In this document: positions 8,626-17,307 of the stretch, in pieces
How the letters are laid out: each line of letters begins with the position of its first letter
Numbering within the stretch: position 1 is the stretch's first letter
Source: Hymenobacter polaris
Lineage (GTDB): Bacteria > Bacteroidota > Bacteroidia > Cytophagales > Hymenobacteraceae
Direction of reading: 5' to 3'
NCBI RefSeq assembly: GCF_012927305.1
Contig: NZ_JABBGH010000001.1
Location: forward strand, 868,001 to 932,000
Length of the DNA: 64,000 nucleotides
Made by a program: the position numbers and the translations under genes
The notes under the pieces: model-generated
Database searches by the model: none
What the model was told of the DNA's origin: nothing
Seen by the model: the letters and a program-made list of their open reading frames with translations, nothing else

Positions 8626-8970
8626 ATGCCCTATAAAGAACGCGACATCACCAAGCAGTACTTCACCATTGGCGAGGTGGCCGAGCAGTTCGGCGTGGCT
8701 ACTTCGCTCATCCGCTTCTGGGAAACCGAGTTTCCGGAGCTGGCCCCGCGCAAAAGCAAGAAGGGCAACCGCCTCTTCACCCAGGCCGACGTCGATACTT
8801 TCCGCACCATTTACCACCTGGTGAAGGAGCGCGGCTACACCATTGCCGGCGCCCGCGAGATGATGAAGCACAAAGGCGGCCAGCTCAAGGATAAAATCGA
8901 CGTCATCCAAAGCCTGGAGAAAGTGCGCAGCTTTCTGGTCAGCCTTAAAAAGGAGCTGGACGAAAAGTAA
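8626..8970 (+). CDS. MerR-family transcriptional regulator
   Basis: The 114-residue protein is mostly a MerR winged helix. The helix-turn-helix is YFTIGEVAEQFGVATSLIRFWE (residues about 12-33). The wing contains KSKKGNRLFTQADV and a second helical part is GYTIAGAREMMKHK (about 72-85). The short coiled coil at the C-terminus (residues 86-114) has no metal- or drug-binding domain. Short MerR proteins of this type are widespread in Bacteroidota next to dprA and near alaS, as seen here. The effector and target are unknown. Confidence 0.9.
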   Translation: MPYKERDITKQYFTIGEVAEQFGVATSLIRFWETEFPELAPRKSKKGNRLFTQADVDTFRTIYHLVKERGYTIAGAREMMKHKGGQLKDKIDVIQSLEKVRSFLVSLKKELDEK

Positions 8971-8973
8971 TTT

Positions 8974-9088
8974 TTAATGTGCGGAACAGGACAGATGCGG
9001 AAATGTAAAAGATGACTCCCTAGCGCGAGACTGCACCGACAACCGGTTGATTTTTACATTTTTACATTTGTCATATTCCGCACATTAA
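8974..9088. repeat. Inverted repeat in the merR-dprA gap
   Basis: TTAATGTGCGGAA (8974-8986) is the exact reverse complement of TTCCGCACATTAA (9076-9088), 13 bp. Inside lie further complementary pieces (AAATGTAAAA against TTTTACATTT). The right arm ends 4 bases before the dprA ATG, so the structure could influence dprA translation or end merR transcripts. Confidence 0.65.
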
Positions 9089-9092
9089 CTGA

Positions 9093-10214
9093 ATGGACGA
9101 CCTCCTCTACGAACTGGCCCTCACGCTCATTCCGGGCGTTGGCCCGCAGCTCACGCGGCAGCTGATGAGCTACGGCGCCTCGGCGCGCAACGTGCTGCAC
9201 CTGCCGCCGGGCAAGCTGCGGCGCGTGCCGGGCGTGGGCGACGCCACGGTGCGCGCCCTCACCGGGCCCGCGCGCGGCCAGGCCCTCAGCCAGGCCGAGG
9301 CCAGCCTGCGCAAAGCCGAAAAGGAAGGCGTCGAGCTGCTCTTCTACACCCACAAAAGCTACCCGCGCCGCCTCAAGCTTATTGCCGACGCGCCCGCCCT
9401 GCTCTACTACCAGGGCCCGGCCGACCTGAACGCGCCCAAGACCGTGGCCATCGTGGGCACGCGCCAGGCCACCGACTACGGCCGCGAGCAAACCGAGGCG
9501 CTGGTACACGGCCTGGTGCCGCACCAGCCGCTGGTAGTCAGCGGCCTGGCCTACGGCATTGACATCCTAGCCCACCGCGCCGCCCTGGCCGAGGGCCTGC
9601 CCACGGTAGGCGTCATGGCCACGGGGCTGGACGTGATTTACCCCGCCGCGCACCGCAAAACGGCCGACAAGCTGCGCGAAACCGGCGGCCTGCTCACCGA
9701 GTTTCCCTTCGGCACTGGGCCCGACCGCTATAACTTCCCGGCCCGCAACCGCATCATCGCCGGCCTGGCCGACGGCATCGTGGTGGTAGAAGCCGCCGAG
9801 AAAGGCGGCGCCCTGATAACCGCCGAGCTAGCCCTAAGCTACGACCGCGACGTGCTGGCCGTGCCTGGCCCCCTAGGGGCGGCCACCTCGGCCGGCTGCA
9901 ACGCCCTCATCAAGAGCCACAAAGCCGCCCTCTACCAGTACCCCGCCGACCTGGAGCAGCTGCTGAACTGGGATGCCGCCCTGCACCTGCCGGGCAAGCC
10001 GCTGCCCGCCCCTACCTACTCGCCCGACGATTTTTCGCCCGACGAGTTTGCCCTGGTGCGCGTGCTGGCCGCCGCGCCCGGCCGCGAAGCCCAGATGGAT
10101 GACCTGGCCTGGCGGGCGCAGCTGCCCATCCACGCCGTGGCCTCGTTGCTGCTGGCGCTCGAGTTTCGGGGACTGGTGCGCGCGCTGCCGGGCAAGAAGT
10201 TTGGGCTGGTATAG
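9093..10214 (+). CDS. dprA: DNA-processing protein DprA (Smf)
   Basis: The 373-residue protein has an N-terminal helix-hairpin-helix-like segment (LIPGVGPQLTRQL, about 12-24; RVPGVGDATVRAL, about 45-57). A Rossmann-like DprA core follows at about 80-290: VAIVGTRQATDYGRE, VVSGLAYGIDILAH and ADGIVVVEAAEKGGALITA. The C-terminal winged-helix DML1-type domain is at about 315-370. By family DprA binds incoming single-stranded DNA and loads RecA during natural transformation. The start MDDLLYELAL sits just after the inverted repeat; no clear Shine-Dalgarno is present, as is usual in this phylum. Confidence 0.96.
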   Translation: MDDLLYELALTLIPGVGPQLTRQLMSYGASARNVLHLPPGKLRRVPGVGDATVRALTGPARGQALSQAEASLRKAEKEGVELLFYTHKSYPRRLKLIADAPALLYYQGPADLNAPKTVAIVGTRQATDYGREQTEALVHGLVPHQPLVVSGLAYGIDILAHRAALAEGLPTVGVMATGLDVIYPAAHRKTADKLRETGGLLTEFPFGTGPDRYNFPARNRIIAGLADGIVVVEAAEKGGALITAELALSYDRDVLAVPGPLGAATSAGCNALIKSHKAALYQYPADLEQLLNWDAALHLPGKPLPAPTYSPDDFSPDEFALVRVLAAAPGREAQMDDLAWRAQLPIHAVASLLLALEFRGLVRALPGKKFGLV

Positions 10215-10225
10215 GGCCTAGGGGC

Positions 10226-10441
10226 CTATGTGCCGGGAAATTCTCGGCTGGCGCGCTGGGTGTTGCCGCGCCCGGCGGCGCGCAGCACCAGCAGGCGCTC
10301 CCAGTCGGCCTGGTGGTGGTGCAGGTCGGCCTCGGTTACCTGGTGCTGGGCCAGCACCTGGGCCCGCGGTCCTAGGCCTAGGGCGAGGGCACTGAAGGCA
10401 ATCAGCGACCGATGCAGGGTGGAAAGCAGTTGAGTAGGCAC
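10226..10441 (-). CDS. Possible small protein (71 aa)
   Basis: This minus-strand frame starts at ATG 10441 and is helical, with a mildly hydrophobic N-terminal stretch (SLIAFSALALGLGP) and a His/Gln-rich middle. It is convergent with dprA, 11 bp past its stop. No domain was recognised and no promoter box was seen. It could equally be a chance frame in high-GC DNA. The rest of the 10215-10665 gap shows no gene or repeat. Confidence 0.3.
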   Translation of the reverse strand: MPTQLLSTLHRSLIAFSALALGLGPRAQVLAQHQVTEADLHHHQADWERLLVLRAAGRGNTQRASREFPGT

Positions 10442-10665
10442 GGGGCAGGAACGTTAGCTAGGATAACCCTGCGAGTTACAATTCAAGTGCCAATTAAGCT
10501 GGACTATTAGCCCAACAGTAGTATCAACTCATTATCAAGCATAAAGGCACCTATCTTAGCGGACGCCCGGCCCCACCTTTCGTCCAGTTTTGGGGTTTGC
10601 CAGCTGAATGCGGCTGTTCAGTGAGCGAATTAATCTCAGAAAGGGACAGCGGCCGCGGGCCCTTG

Positions 10666-11196
10666 CTACCGCGTTTGGAAACGCATGGGCACCACCAGTG
10701 AGTCGAGCAGCGAGCGCGAGCGCACGAAGTGCAGCGCCCCCAGCACCCGTTGGGCTTCGGCGTCGAGGGCGCGGAGGGCGGCGGGCGGGTAGGCGCTTTC
10801 GGGCTGCTCCAGCTCGCGTCGGCTGATGCGCGGCGGCTGGCGCACGCTGCCGTCGGGGCGCACCAGCAGCACCACCAAAATGCGGCCCGTGGGCATGGCC
10901 GCCGCAGGCTGCGTGGCTGGGGGCTTGGCAGCCTCGGGGTACTGGGCCCGGGCCATTACCAGCTCAAAAAAGCGGTTGCGGCCGGCGGCCTGCCGCTCGG
11001 CGTCGCGCTCGTGCCAGAAGCGGGGCAGGTTGGCGGGGTCTTCGGGCGGCGGGCCGGGCGGGGGCAGCGGCCGGTGCAGCGGCAGCATCGGAAAGCCCGG
11101 CGCCGCGTACTGGGCGCGGGCGGGCGTGCTGGCCAACAGCCCGCCTCCAAGCAGCAACGCCCCGCGTAGTAGTTGGTGCCCTAGGCCCTGGCTCAT
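10666..11196 (-). CDS. Secreted protein with TonB C-terminal-like domain
   Basis: With the start at 11196 the protein has 176 residues. It has a signal peptide (about 1-28, LLLGGGLLASTPARAQ), a Pro-rich stretch (PLHRPLPPPGPPPEDP), and a C-terminal part with GRILVVLLVRPDGSV followed by AALRALDAEAQRVLGAL. That pattern is the beta-strand-plus-helix of TonB/energy-transducer C-terminal domains. Unlike true TonB it has a cleavable-looking signal rather than a retained anchor, so it may be a stand-alone periplasmic TonB-like domain. An upstream in-frame ATG at 11214 would overlap thyA by 11 bases; the one at 11196 does not. Confidence 0.7.
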   Translation of the reverse strand: MSQGLGHQLLRGALLLGGGLLASTPARAQYAAPGFPMLPLHRPLPPPGPPPEDPANLPRFWHERDAERQAAGRNRFFELVMARAQYPEAAKPPATQPAAAMPTGRILVVLLVRPDGSVRQPPRISRRELEQPESAYPPAALRALDAEAQRVLGALHFVRSRSLLDSLVVPMRFQTR

Positions 11197-11203
11197 GCAG
11201 CAG

Positions 11204-11998
11204 CTATACGGCAACGGGCGCCTTGATGGCGGGCCAGGGCGCGTAATTCTCCAGCTGAAAATCGTCGAACGCGAAGCTAAAAATATCCGTCACGGCCGGG
11301 TTGAGGCGCATGGTGGGCAAGGGACGCGGGGCGCGGGCTAGCTGCTCGCGGGCCTGGGCTAAGTGGTTGCTGTAGAGGTGGGTGTCGCCGCCGGTCCAAA
11401 TAAACTCGCCGGGCTGCAGGCCCGTTACCTGGGCCACCATCAGCGTGAGCAGGGCGTAGGAGGCAATGTTGAAGGGCACGCCCAGAAATACGTCGGCCGA
11501 GCGCTGGTAGAGCTGGCACGAGAGGCGGCCATCGGCCACGTAAAACTGGAACAGGGCGTGGCAGGCGGGCAGGTGCATCTGGGGCAGGTCGGCCACGTTC
11601 CAGGCGCTCACCACCATGCGGCGCGAGTCGGGCTGGGTTTTCAATTGGTTGATTACCTGGCTAATCTGGTCGATGTGGCCGCCCTGGCCATCGGGCCAGC
11701 TGCGCCACTGGTAACCGTACACCGGCCCGAGGTTGCCCTGGGCGTCGGCCCACTCGTTCCAGATGCTCACCCCGTGCTCTTGCAAGTAGGCTACGTTGGT
11801 ATCGCCCCGCAAAAACCACAGCAACTCGTAGATAATGCTCTTGAGGTGCACCTTCTTGGTGGTAATCAGCGGGAAGCCCTCGGCTAAGTCGAACCGCATC
11901 TGCGGCCCAAAAATAGACAGCGTACCCGTGCCCGTGCGGTCGGTTTTGGCGGTGCCGTGGTCGAGAATCTGGCGAAGGAGGTCGTGGTACTGGCGCAT
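11204..11998 (-). CDS. thyA: Thymidylate synthase
   Basis: The 264-residue protein lines up with E. coli ThyA across its whole length. It has [14 protein letters not shown] near the start, [14 protein letters not shown], the catalytic Cys in [35 protein letters not shown] and the C-terminal IKAPVAV. It methylates dUMP to dTMP with methylene-tetrahydrofolate. I chose ATG 11998 ([12 protein letters not shown]), because it matches the family N-terminus; an ATG 24 bases further upstream adds 8 unaligned residues. A TACTTTTG promoter-like box lies about 22 bp upstream. The TonB-like gene follows on the same strand. Confidence 0.98.
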   Translation of the reverse strand: MRQYHDLLRQILDHGTAKTDRTGTGTLSIFGPQMRFDLAEGFPLITTKKVHLKSIIYELLWFLRGDTNVAYLQEHGVSIWNEWADAQGNLGPVYGYQWRSWPDGQGGHIDQISQVINQLKTQPDSRRMVVSAWNVADLPQMHLPACHALFQFYVADGRLSCQLYQRSADVFLGVPFNIASYALLTLMVAQVTGLQPGEFIWTGGDTHLYSNHLAQAREQLARAPRPLPTMRLNPAVTDIFSFAFDDFQLENYAPWPAIKAPVAV

Positions 11999-12019
11999 GG
12001 TAAGCGGGGAAAGCGGCTG

Positions 12020-12027
12020 CAAAAGTA
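12020..12027 (-). promoter_or_regulatory. Probable -7 promoter box for thyA
   Basis: On the minus strand this reads TACTTTTG, matching TAnnTTTG, about 22 bp upstream of the chosen thyA ATG. No -33 element is obvious. Confidence 0.4.
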
Positions 12028-12055
12028 GCGGCCACCGCGGGCGTGGCGCCAGTTC

Positions 12056-12508
12056 CTACTTCTGCCGCTGTGCCAGCAGGGCGGCTACGTCGGGGTGGTT
12101 GGCTTCTTTGGCCAGGGCCAGCGCATCCTTGCCGTCGCCGTCGCGCGCTTGCACGTCGGCGCCGCTGGCCAGCAGCAGCTCCACCAGGGCCTTGTCGCCC
12201 TTGCCGGCGGCCGTCATCAGGGGCGTCATCTTGAACCCGTCAGGCTGGTTGACCTGGGCTTTATACTTGAGCAGCAGCTTCACCAGGTCGACGCTGCCGT
12301 CGGTTACAGCCGTAATCAGGTAGGTGGTGGGCATCCCGGGCACCACTTCCACTACGGCGTTGGGGTTGGTGCCGGCGGCCAGCAACGCTTCGGCCGTAGC
12401 CAGGTTATTTTTCAGCACGGCCGTGGACATTTTCTTCTCCGGCGTCTGGGCCGTGGCCGCAAGGCCCGCGCACAACAGCGTGGCTACCAGCAAAATAATC
12501 TTTTTCAT
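12056..12508 (-). CDS. Secreted ankyrin-repeat protein
   Basis: The 150-residue protein begins MKKIILLVATLLCAG with a clear signal peptide (cleavage near AATAQ, residue 21). Three to four ankyrin repeats follow: AEALLAAGTNPNAV, TYLITAVTDGSVDLVKLLLK, MTPLMTAAGKGDKALVELLL and DALALAKEANHPDVAALL. By family these form a protein-binding solenoid, probably periplasmic here. I chose the ATG at 12508 over the one seven codons upstream, because it starts the signal peptide directly. Confidence 0.85.
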   Translation of the reverse strand: MKKIILLVATLLCAGLAATAQTPEKKMSTAVLKNNLATAEALLAAGTNPNAVVEVVPGMPTTYLITAVTDGSVDLVKLLLKYKAQVNQPDGFKMTPLMTAAGKGDKALVELLLASGADVQARDGDGKDALALAKEANHPDVAALLAQRQK

Positions 12509-12620
12509 GTAACTATAGCGGAAAATCAATCAACGGATAGAGACACGAATATAGCCGAGCTATGTAAAACAATTGCGCGCGTGATGAGCCTATAACCTGC
12601 TAAGCCAGACCAGTTAGCGG

Positions 12621-13100
12621 CTAGGCTGGTGGCAGAAATTTCCGCCAGCTCTCGCCCTCAGCCATTTGCTTTAGCACGGCGCCCCGCTGCGTTAAGAAGT
12701 GCCGCAGGTAGCGCTTGAGCACCAGCGCATCGGCCAGCCGGCCCAGCACCCCTAGGGGTGAAATGAAGGCAAACACGTCGCGCATGCACGTGCCAGCACC
12801 AGCAGGTTCAAAGTAATGCTCGTGCCGCATGGTTTTGAAAGCGCCTTGCTGCATCGCATCGCAGAAGTAGGCCGGCGCTTGGTACTCGGTAATCTGGCTG
12901 GTTAAGGTCTGCCACACGCCGAAGTGCCGCGCCCGAAACGTCACTGCGTCGCCTAGCTGCAGCACGCCGCTGCGCACGCCGCCCACTACCTACTCGTGCG
13001 TTTGGCGCGTCGATTCGGCGTGCAGGTCCACGCTCAGAGCCAGGTAGAAACAGCGCGTTGGGGGCGCCGCGATGCGGGTGAGCACTTCAAGGGTGGGCAT
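12621..13100 (-). pseudogene. SRPBCC-family protein gene interrupted by an in-frame amber codon
   Basis: Read from ATG 13100, the frame gives MPTLEVLTRIAAPPTRCFYL and continues to QTHE, then TAG at 12990-12992 (codon 37), then VVGGVRSGVLQLGDAVTFRA through to the stop at 12621. The whole 160-codon reading matches the layout of small SRPBCC ligand-binding proteins: RIAAPPxRCF at the start, HFGVWQTLTSQI in the middle, HYFEP...DVFAFISPLGVLGRLAD near the end. Only codon 37 is disrupted. Family members have Glu (GAG) there, one base from TAG. Downstream translation from GTG 12986 is possible but would lack the first beta strand and helix. It is a recent-looking pseudogene or a readthrough case. Confidence 0.8.
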
Positions 13101-13171
13101 GGTAGCACTTTTACGGTTACCAAACTTACGGTTTTGCTTGCCTGCGTGCTCATCTGGCTCGTTCTTGTGAT

Positions 13172-13735
13172 ATGCTCACTCGCTACCGACCACTTATCCC
13201 AACATTGATTTTACTACTGGCATGCCTGGGCACGCTGCTAAACGTGCTAGTGACTTTCCCAGCCGAGGACTACCGCTACGCCCTTACTGCGCAGCAGTAC
13301 GGAGGGCTTGCAGCAGTTGCCGCGTTGCTGGCTAGCTTCTTTTGGTTGCGCCGCTACTACAAGCACGTACTGGTGGCGTGCTGCCTGCTGGCGCTGTTCA
13401 GCCTAATCAGCTTCTTACCCGGCCAGTTTTCCATCGGCCTAGGGTTCGATGAGTTGCGCTTCATGCTAAGTATAGAAGGCCTGCTGCTGAGCCTCTTGGT
13501 TTACGGCCTGTATCGGCAGCGGGCCAATGCCTGGCTGGCGGCGGCCATCAGACCATCGGAGCAAAAAATCGCGCAAGCTTACCGGGCTGAGGTAGCCGAG
13601 TTTAGCGCCCGCTTTGAACGCAAGCCCACCGAAGAATTACAGCAAATCGTGGCCGCCAGAAAGTTGGTTCCAGCGGCCCTGGCAGCAGCTCAGCAATTGC
13701 TGCGCGAGCGTCAATCAGCAACCGAGCGCCCGTAG
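13172..13735 (+). CDS. Four-helix membrane protein of unknown function
   Basis: The 187-residue protein has predicted transmembrane helices at about 8-28, 42-60, 66-86 and 94-113. A cytoplasmic helical tail follows (about 115-187), containing ARFERKPTEELQQIVAARK, a short motif often seen where a tail ends in LxxIVxxRxxxxPxAxxAAxxLL. A terminator follows 20 bp after the stop. No family was recognised beyond the general small membrane protein layout. Confidence 0.7.
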   Translation: MLTRYRPLIPTLILLLACLGTLLNVLVTFPAEDYRYALTAQQYGGLAAVAALLASFFWLRRYYKHVLVACCLLALFSLISFLPGQFSIGLGFDELRFMLSIEGLLLSLLVYGLYRQRANAWLAAAIRPSEQKIAQAYRAEVAEFSARFERKPTEELQQIVAARKLVPAALAAAQQLLRERQSATERP

Positions 13736-13757
13736 TAGCGCCGCTAGTTTCCATGAA

Positions 13758-13784
13758 AAAGGCCGCCTAATCCGGGCGGCCTTT
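13758..13784 (+). terminator. Rho-independent terminator
   Basis: The 10-bp stem AAAGGCCGCC / GGCGGCCTTT has a 7-base loop and a T-rich tail. It lies between the convergent membrane-protein gene and the Met/Cys-rich small gene and probably serves the former. Confidence 0.75.
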
Positions 13785-13810
13785 CTTGTAGCAAACGGGC
13801 CCTAGGGCTA

Positions 13811-14071
13811 CTACAGCGACTTTACCACCGGCTTGGCGGCCGAGGCAGTGGTAGTAGCGGCGGCGCGGGCGGCCATCTTGGCGCGGCAGCAGGCGGGCAT
13901 GCCGTCCATTTTGGCGCTGGCAGTCATCATTGATTTGTCGCACTTGGCGGCGGCCATGCCGGTGCAGCCGTCGGCGCGCTTGCCGGCTTTGGCGGTGGGC
14001 TTGGGGCCGTCGGTGGCGAAGGCGGTGCTGGCGGAGGCCAACAGGGCGAGGGCGAGCAGGGTCTTTTTCAT
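13811..14071 (-). CDS. Small secreted Met/Cys-rich protein
   Basis: The 86-residue protein starts MKKTLLALALLASASTAFA, a signal peptide cleaved near residue 19. The mature part has 4 Cys and many Met and Lys residues (CTGMAAAKCDKSMM, MDGMPACCRAKM), a composition that suggests metal (for example copper) binding or redox function, though no family motif proves it. The frame stays open upstream to 14407, but that extension runs antisense into the neighbouring gene and lacks a signal, so the ATG at 14071 is preferred. Confidence 0.7.
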   Translation of the reverse strand: MKKTLLALALLASASTAFATDGPKPTAKAGKRADGCTGMAAAKCDKSMMTASAKMDGMPACCRAKMAARAAATTTASAAKPVVKSL

Positions 14072-14136
14072 TGGTCCTAGGGAAGTGATATGGTGATAAT
14101 TGCTTCTAATATACACGCGGCGAGTTACTACCGGCG

Positions 14137-14880
14137 CTAGTCGGCGGGCACGTACACGGCGTTGGGTAGGCCCGAGGTGGCGTCGTGCAGCACCAGCCGG
14201 TCGGCGCTCAGCTCCACCACGGTATCGGTAGAGGTGCTGCTGCCGGTGCGGTTGCGCACGGTGAGGGTACGGCTTTCCTCGTCGAGCAGCCACTGCCCCT
14301 TGGCCCCAAACAGCATAATCTTCACTTTCAAGGTGCCGTCGGGCTGGAAGGTGAAGCGCGCTTTCTGCAGCACCTCGCGCAGCTCGTCGGGGTGGCGGGC
14401 TACCCACTCAATGCCTTTCAGGCCCTGCCGACGGCCGCTCGCCAGCAAGTCCTGGGCCGCCACGTCGAGCGACTCGTCGGCTAGGCGCCAGGTGCGCACC
14501 AGCAGCTGGCGCACGCTGGCGGCGGTAACGGTCACTTCCCCAATCTGATACGTTTGCTCCTCCAGCACCACGTCGGCGCCGAGCTGGGCGGCGGGCACCT
14601 CGCGCGGCTGATAGCCCAGGTGCGACACCCGCAGCCGGGCGGCCCTAGGGTCGGTGCCGGGCGGCAGGGGCAGCGTGAAGCGGCCGGCCTCGTCGGTGCT
14701 GGTGCCGGCGCTTGCGGGCCCGGTGGCCAGGCGCACGGTGGCCTGGGGCAGGGGCGCGCCGGTGCCGCTGGCCACCACGCGGCCGGTGGCCGGCGCCTGG
14801 GCCCGGGCCAGCCCGGCCGCGCCCAGCAGCACGAGCAGCACCAGCCGCAGCTGCAAAAACCAAAGAGAAACTACGCGCAT
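14137..14880 (-). CDS. Secreted protein with carboxypeptidase-regulatory-like domain
   Basis: The 247-residue protein has a signal peptide (about 1-28, LAQA-type end). A CarboxypepD_reg-like beta sandwich follows (about 30-110): ATGRVVASGTGAPLPQATV, STDEAGRFTLPLPPG, LRVSHLGYQPREV. The C-terminal half contains an unassigned helical part (about 115-185) and a strand-rich end (TFQPDGTLKVKIMLFGAKGQ). The N-terminal domain is common at the front of SusC-like receptors, but here it stands without a barrel. Function is unknown. Confidence 0.75.
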   Translation of the reverse strand: MRVVSLWFLQLRLVLLVLLGAAGLARAQAPATGRVVASGTGAPLPQATVRLATGPASAGTSTDEAGRFTLPLPPGTDPRAARLRVSHLGYQPREVPAAQLGADVVLEEQTYQIGEVTVTAASVRQLLVRTWRLADESLDVAAQDLLASGRRQGLKGIEWVARHPDELREVLQKARFTFQPDGTLKVKIMLFGAKGQWLLDEESRTLTVRNRTGSSTSTDTVVELSADRLVLHDATSGLPNAVYVPAD

Positions 14881-14988
14881 AGCCCAGAGCGCCGCGCCTA
14901 ACCCGCGCAGCCGCCGCTAAAAGTAGCGCCCGGCTTTTGCCCGAACCCCGAACCCAGGCGTGGCGTTATGTAGGCTCTGCTTTCGTTT

Positions 14989-17292
14989 ATGCCGCTTCGA
15001 CGCCTCGCGCACCTCACGCTGCTGGTGCTGGCCCTGCTCACGGGGCTGGCCGGCTACTACGCCGCCCAGCTGCGCTTCAACTACAATTTCAACGACTTCT
15101 ACCCCGCCGGCGACCCCGACTTGGACTACTACCAGGGCTACAGCCAGCGCTTCGGCAACGACAACGACTACCTGCTGCTGGGCGTGGAGGCCCCTAGGGG
15201 CGGCACCGTGTTCGAGCCCACTTTTGTGGCGCAGCTCGACTCGCTGGCCCGGCAGGCGCGCACGCTGCCGCACGTGCTGGGCGTCACCTCGCTCAGCACC
15301 CTGCGCAACCCCGTGGTGGAGGGCGTGGGGGTGTACGAGCTGCCCTACCTGCACCCCCAGGACCCCAGCCGCCGTGCCGCCGACTCGGCCCTGATTTTTC
15401 AAACGCCGGGGCTGGTGGGCAACGTGCTTAGCCGCGACGCCCGCGCGGCCGCCCTGGTGCTGCAGCTCACGCCCGACCTCAAGAAGCCGCCCGGCGACTC
15501 GCTGCTGGCGGCCCTGCACGCCGCCGCCGCTCGCGCCGGCCTGCCCGACGCGCGCCTACACCTGGCGGGCCGCGTGGTGGCGCAGTCGGTATTCGTGGAC
15601 CGGCTGAAGATGGAGCTGATGGTGTTCATCAGCCTGGCGGTGGTGCTGGTGACGGGGCTGCTCCGGCTCACGTTCCGGACGTGGTGGGGCGTGGTGCTGC
15701 CGCTGGTGGTGGTGCTGGGGGCGGTGCTCTGGGGCCTAGGGGTGATGGGCGCGGCCGGCGTCAGCATCGACCTGATGACGGCCCTGCTGCCCCTGATGCT
15801 GTTCGTGGTGGGCATGAGTGATACCATCCACATCATCTCGCGCTACGTTAGCGAACTGGGCTACGGGGCGGGCAAGAAAGCGGCCCTGCGCACCACGCTG
15901 CGCGAGTCGGGCTTCGGCTCGGGGCTGTCGGCGCTCACCACCAGCATCGGCTTTTTCACGCTCATGACCAGCACCATCAAGCCCATTCACAACTTTGGGC
16001 TGTTTACGGGCGTAGCGGTGCTGCTGGCGTTTTTCCTAAGCTTTACGCTGCTGCCGGCTATGCTGGTGCTACTGGGCCAGCCGCAGCTGCGCGAGCCCCG
16101 GCGCCAGGGCCACAGCTGGGATGGGGTGCTGGGTGGGCTCTTTAGCGGGGTGCTGCGGCGGCGCTGGGGCATCTATGCGGCCAGCGGGCTGATTCTGGTG
16201 GTAAGCATTGGGCTGGCCACGCGGGTACGCATCAACTCCTCGCTGCTCGACGACCTAAGCAAGCGCGACCCCGTGCGGCAGGATTTCGCCTTCTTCGACC
16301 GGCAGTTTGCCGGCGTGCGGCCCTTCGAGCTGGAGCTGAAGCCCGCCGGCGGCCGCACCGTGTACGACCCGGCCGTGCTGCGCGAAACCGAGCGCATCGA
16401 GCACTACCTCACGGCCACCTACGGCCTGCAGTTTCAGGCCTCGCCGGCCACGCTGGTGCGGGCCACCCGCAAGGCCCTGCACGGCGGCGAGCTGGCCGAC
16501 TACCGCCTGCCCACCGACTCGGCCGAGCTGGCCGGCCTGGTGGCGCGGCTGCGCCCGCTGCGCAAAAAGCCCGAGTTTCGGGCCCTGGCCCTGCCCGACG
16601 GCTCGGCCGGCCGCCTGACCGGGCGCATGGGCGACATGGGCAGCATCCGGGCCGACGCACTGAACGCGGGGCTGCGCCGATTTTTGCGCACTGGGGTGGA
16701 TACGACTGTGCTGCGCACCCGCCTCACGGGTTCCAGCAACCTGATTGACAAGAACAACGAGAACCTAACCCTGAACATGATTCAGGGTATGGCCATCGAC
16801 ATCCTGATGGTGACCGTCATTGTGCTGGCCCTGTTCCGCTCGCTGCGCATGACGCTCATCGTGCTCGTGCCCAATCTCTTGCCCATCCTGGTGGTGGCGG
16901 GCGTCATGGGCCTGGCTGGCGTCAATATGAAGGTGAGCACTAGCATCATCTTCACCATCGCCTTCGGCATCGCGGTGGACGATACCATTCACTTTATCAG
17001 CAAGTTGAAACTCTCGCTGGGCCACGAGCCCAACTTATTCAAGGCCGTGCGGCGCACCTACCTGCTGGCGGGCAAGGCCGTTATCGTCACCTCGCTCATC
17101 CTGGTAGGCGGTTTCTGCACGCTGCTCTTCTCGCAGTTCGACGGCACGTTCTACGTGGGCCTGCTCATCGGCCTCACGCTGCTCTTCGGCGTGGTGGCCG
17201 AGCTGACGCTGCTGCCGCTGCTCATCCTCGACATCTACGGCCGGCGCAAGCGCGGCGCCCGCGAGGTGCGCGAGGCCGTGGTGGTGCCCTAG
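14989..17292 (+). CDS. MMPL/RND-family transporter
   Basis: The 767-residue protein has the two-fold RND layout of the smaller MMPL group: an N-terminal transmembrane helix, a first periplasmic loop (about 35-200), a block of helices (about 210-365), a second helix and loop (about 385-595), and a final block of helices (about 597-750). Each helical block carries the family motif: VGMSDTIHIISRYVSE in the first and FGIAVDDTIHFISKLKLS in the second, with acidic residues likely used for proton coupling. By family it exports lipids or hydrophobic molecules. There is no membrane fusion protein gene beside it, consistent with the stand-alone MMPL type. A 41-bp inverted repeat follows the stop. Confidence 0.9.
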   Translation: MPLRRLAHLTLLVLALLTGLAGYYAAQLRFNYNFNDFYPAGDPDLDYYQGYSQRFGNDNDYLLLGVEAPRGGTVFEPTFVAQLDSLARQARTLPHVLGVTSLSTLRNPVVEGVGVYELPYLHPQDPSRRAADSALIFQTPGLVGNVLSRDARAAALVLQLTPDLKKPPGDSLLAALHAAAARAGLPDARLHLAGRVVAQSVFVDRLKMELMVFISLAVVLVTGLLRLTFRTWWGVVLPLVVVLGAVLWGLGVMGAAGVSIDLMTALLPLMLFVVGMSDTIHIISRYVSELGYGAGKKAALRTTLRESGFGSGLSALTTSIGFFTLMTSTIKPIHNFGLFTGVAVLLAFFLSFTLLPAMLVLLGQPQLREPRRQGHSWDGVLGGLFSGVLRRRWGIYAASGLILVVSIGLATRVRINSSLLDDLSKRDPVRQDFAFFDRQFAGVRPFELELKPAGGRTVYDPAVLRETERIEHYLTATYGLQFQASPATLVRATRKALHGGELADYRLPTDSAELAGLVARLRPLRKKPEFRALALPDGSAGRLTGRMGDMGSIRADALNAGLRRFLRTGVDTTVLRTRLTGSSNLIDKNNENLTLNMIQGMAIDILMVTVIVLALFRSLRMTLIVLVPNLLPILVVAGVMGLAGVNMKVSTSIIFTIAFGIAVDDTIHFISKLKLSLGHEPNLFKAVRRTYLLAGKAVIVTSLILVGGFCTLLFSQFDGTFYVGLLIGLTLLFGVVAELTLLPLLILDIYGRRKRGAREVREAVVVP

Positions 17293-17307
17293 GGGCCTAG
17301 GGCAGCC

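Noticed and set aside
14072..14407. Upstream extension of the Met/Cys-rich protein frame
   Set aside because: The extension is antisense-frame shadow of the neighbouring gene and would bury a perfect signal peptide inside the protein.
14137..14880. Possible N-terminal part of a SusC receptor
   Set aside because: The carboxypeptidase-regulatory-like domain is followed by an unrelated C-terminus and a stop, with no plug or barrel nearby, so it is a separate protein.
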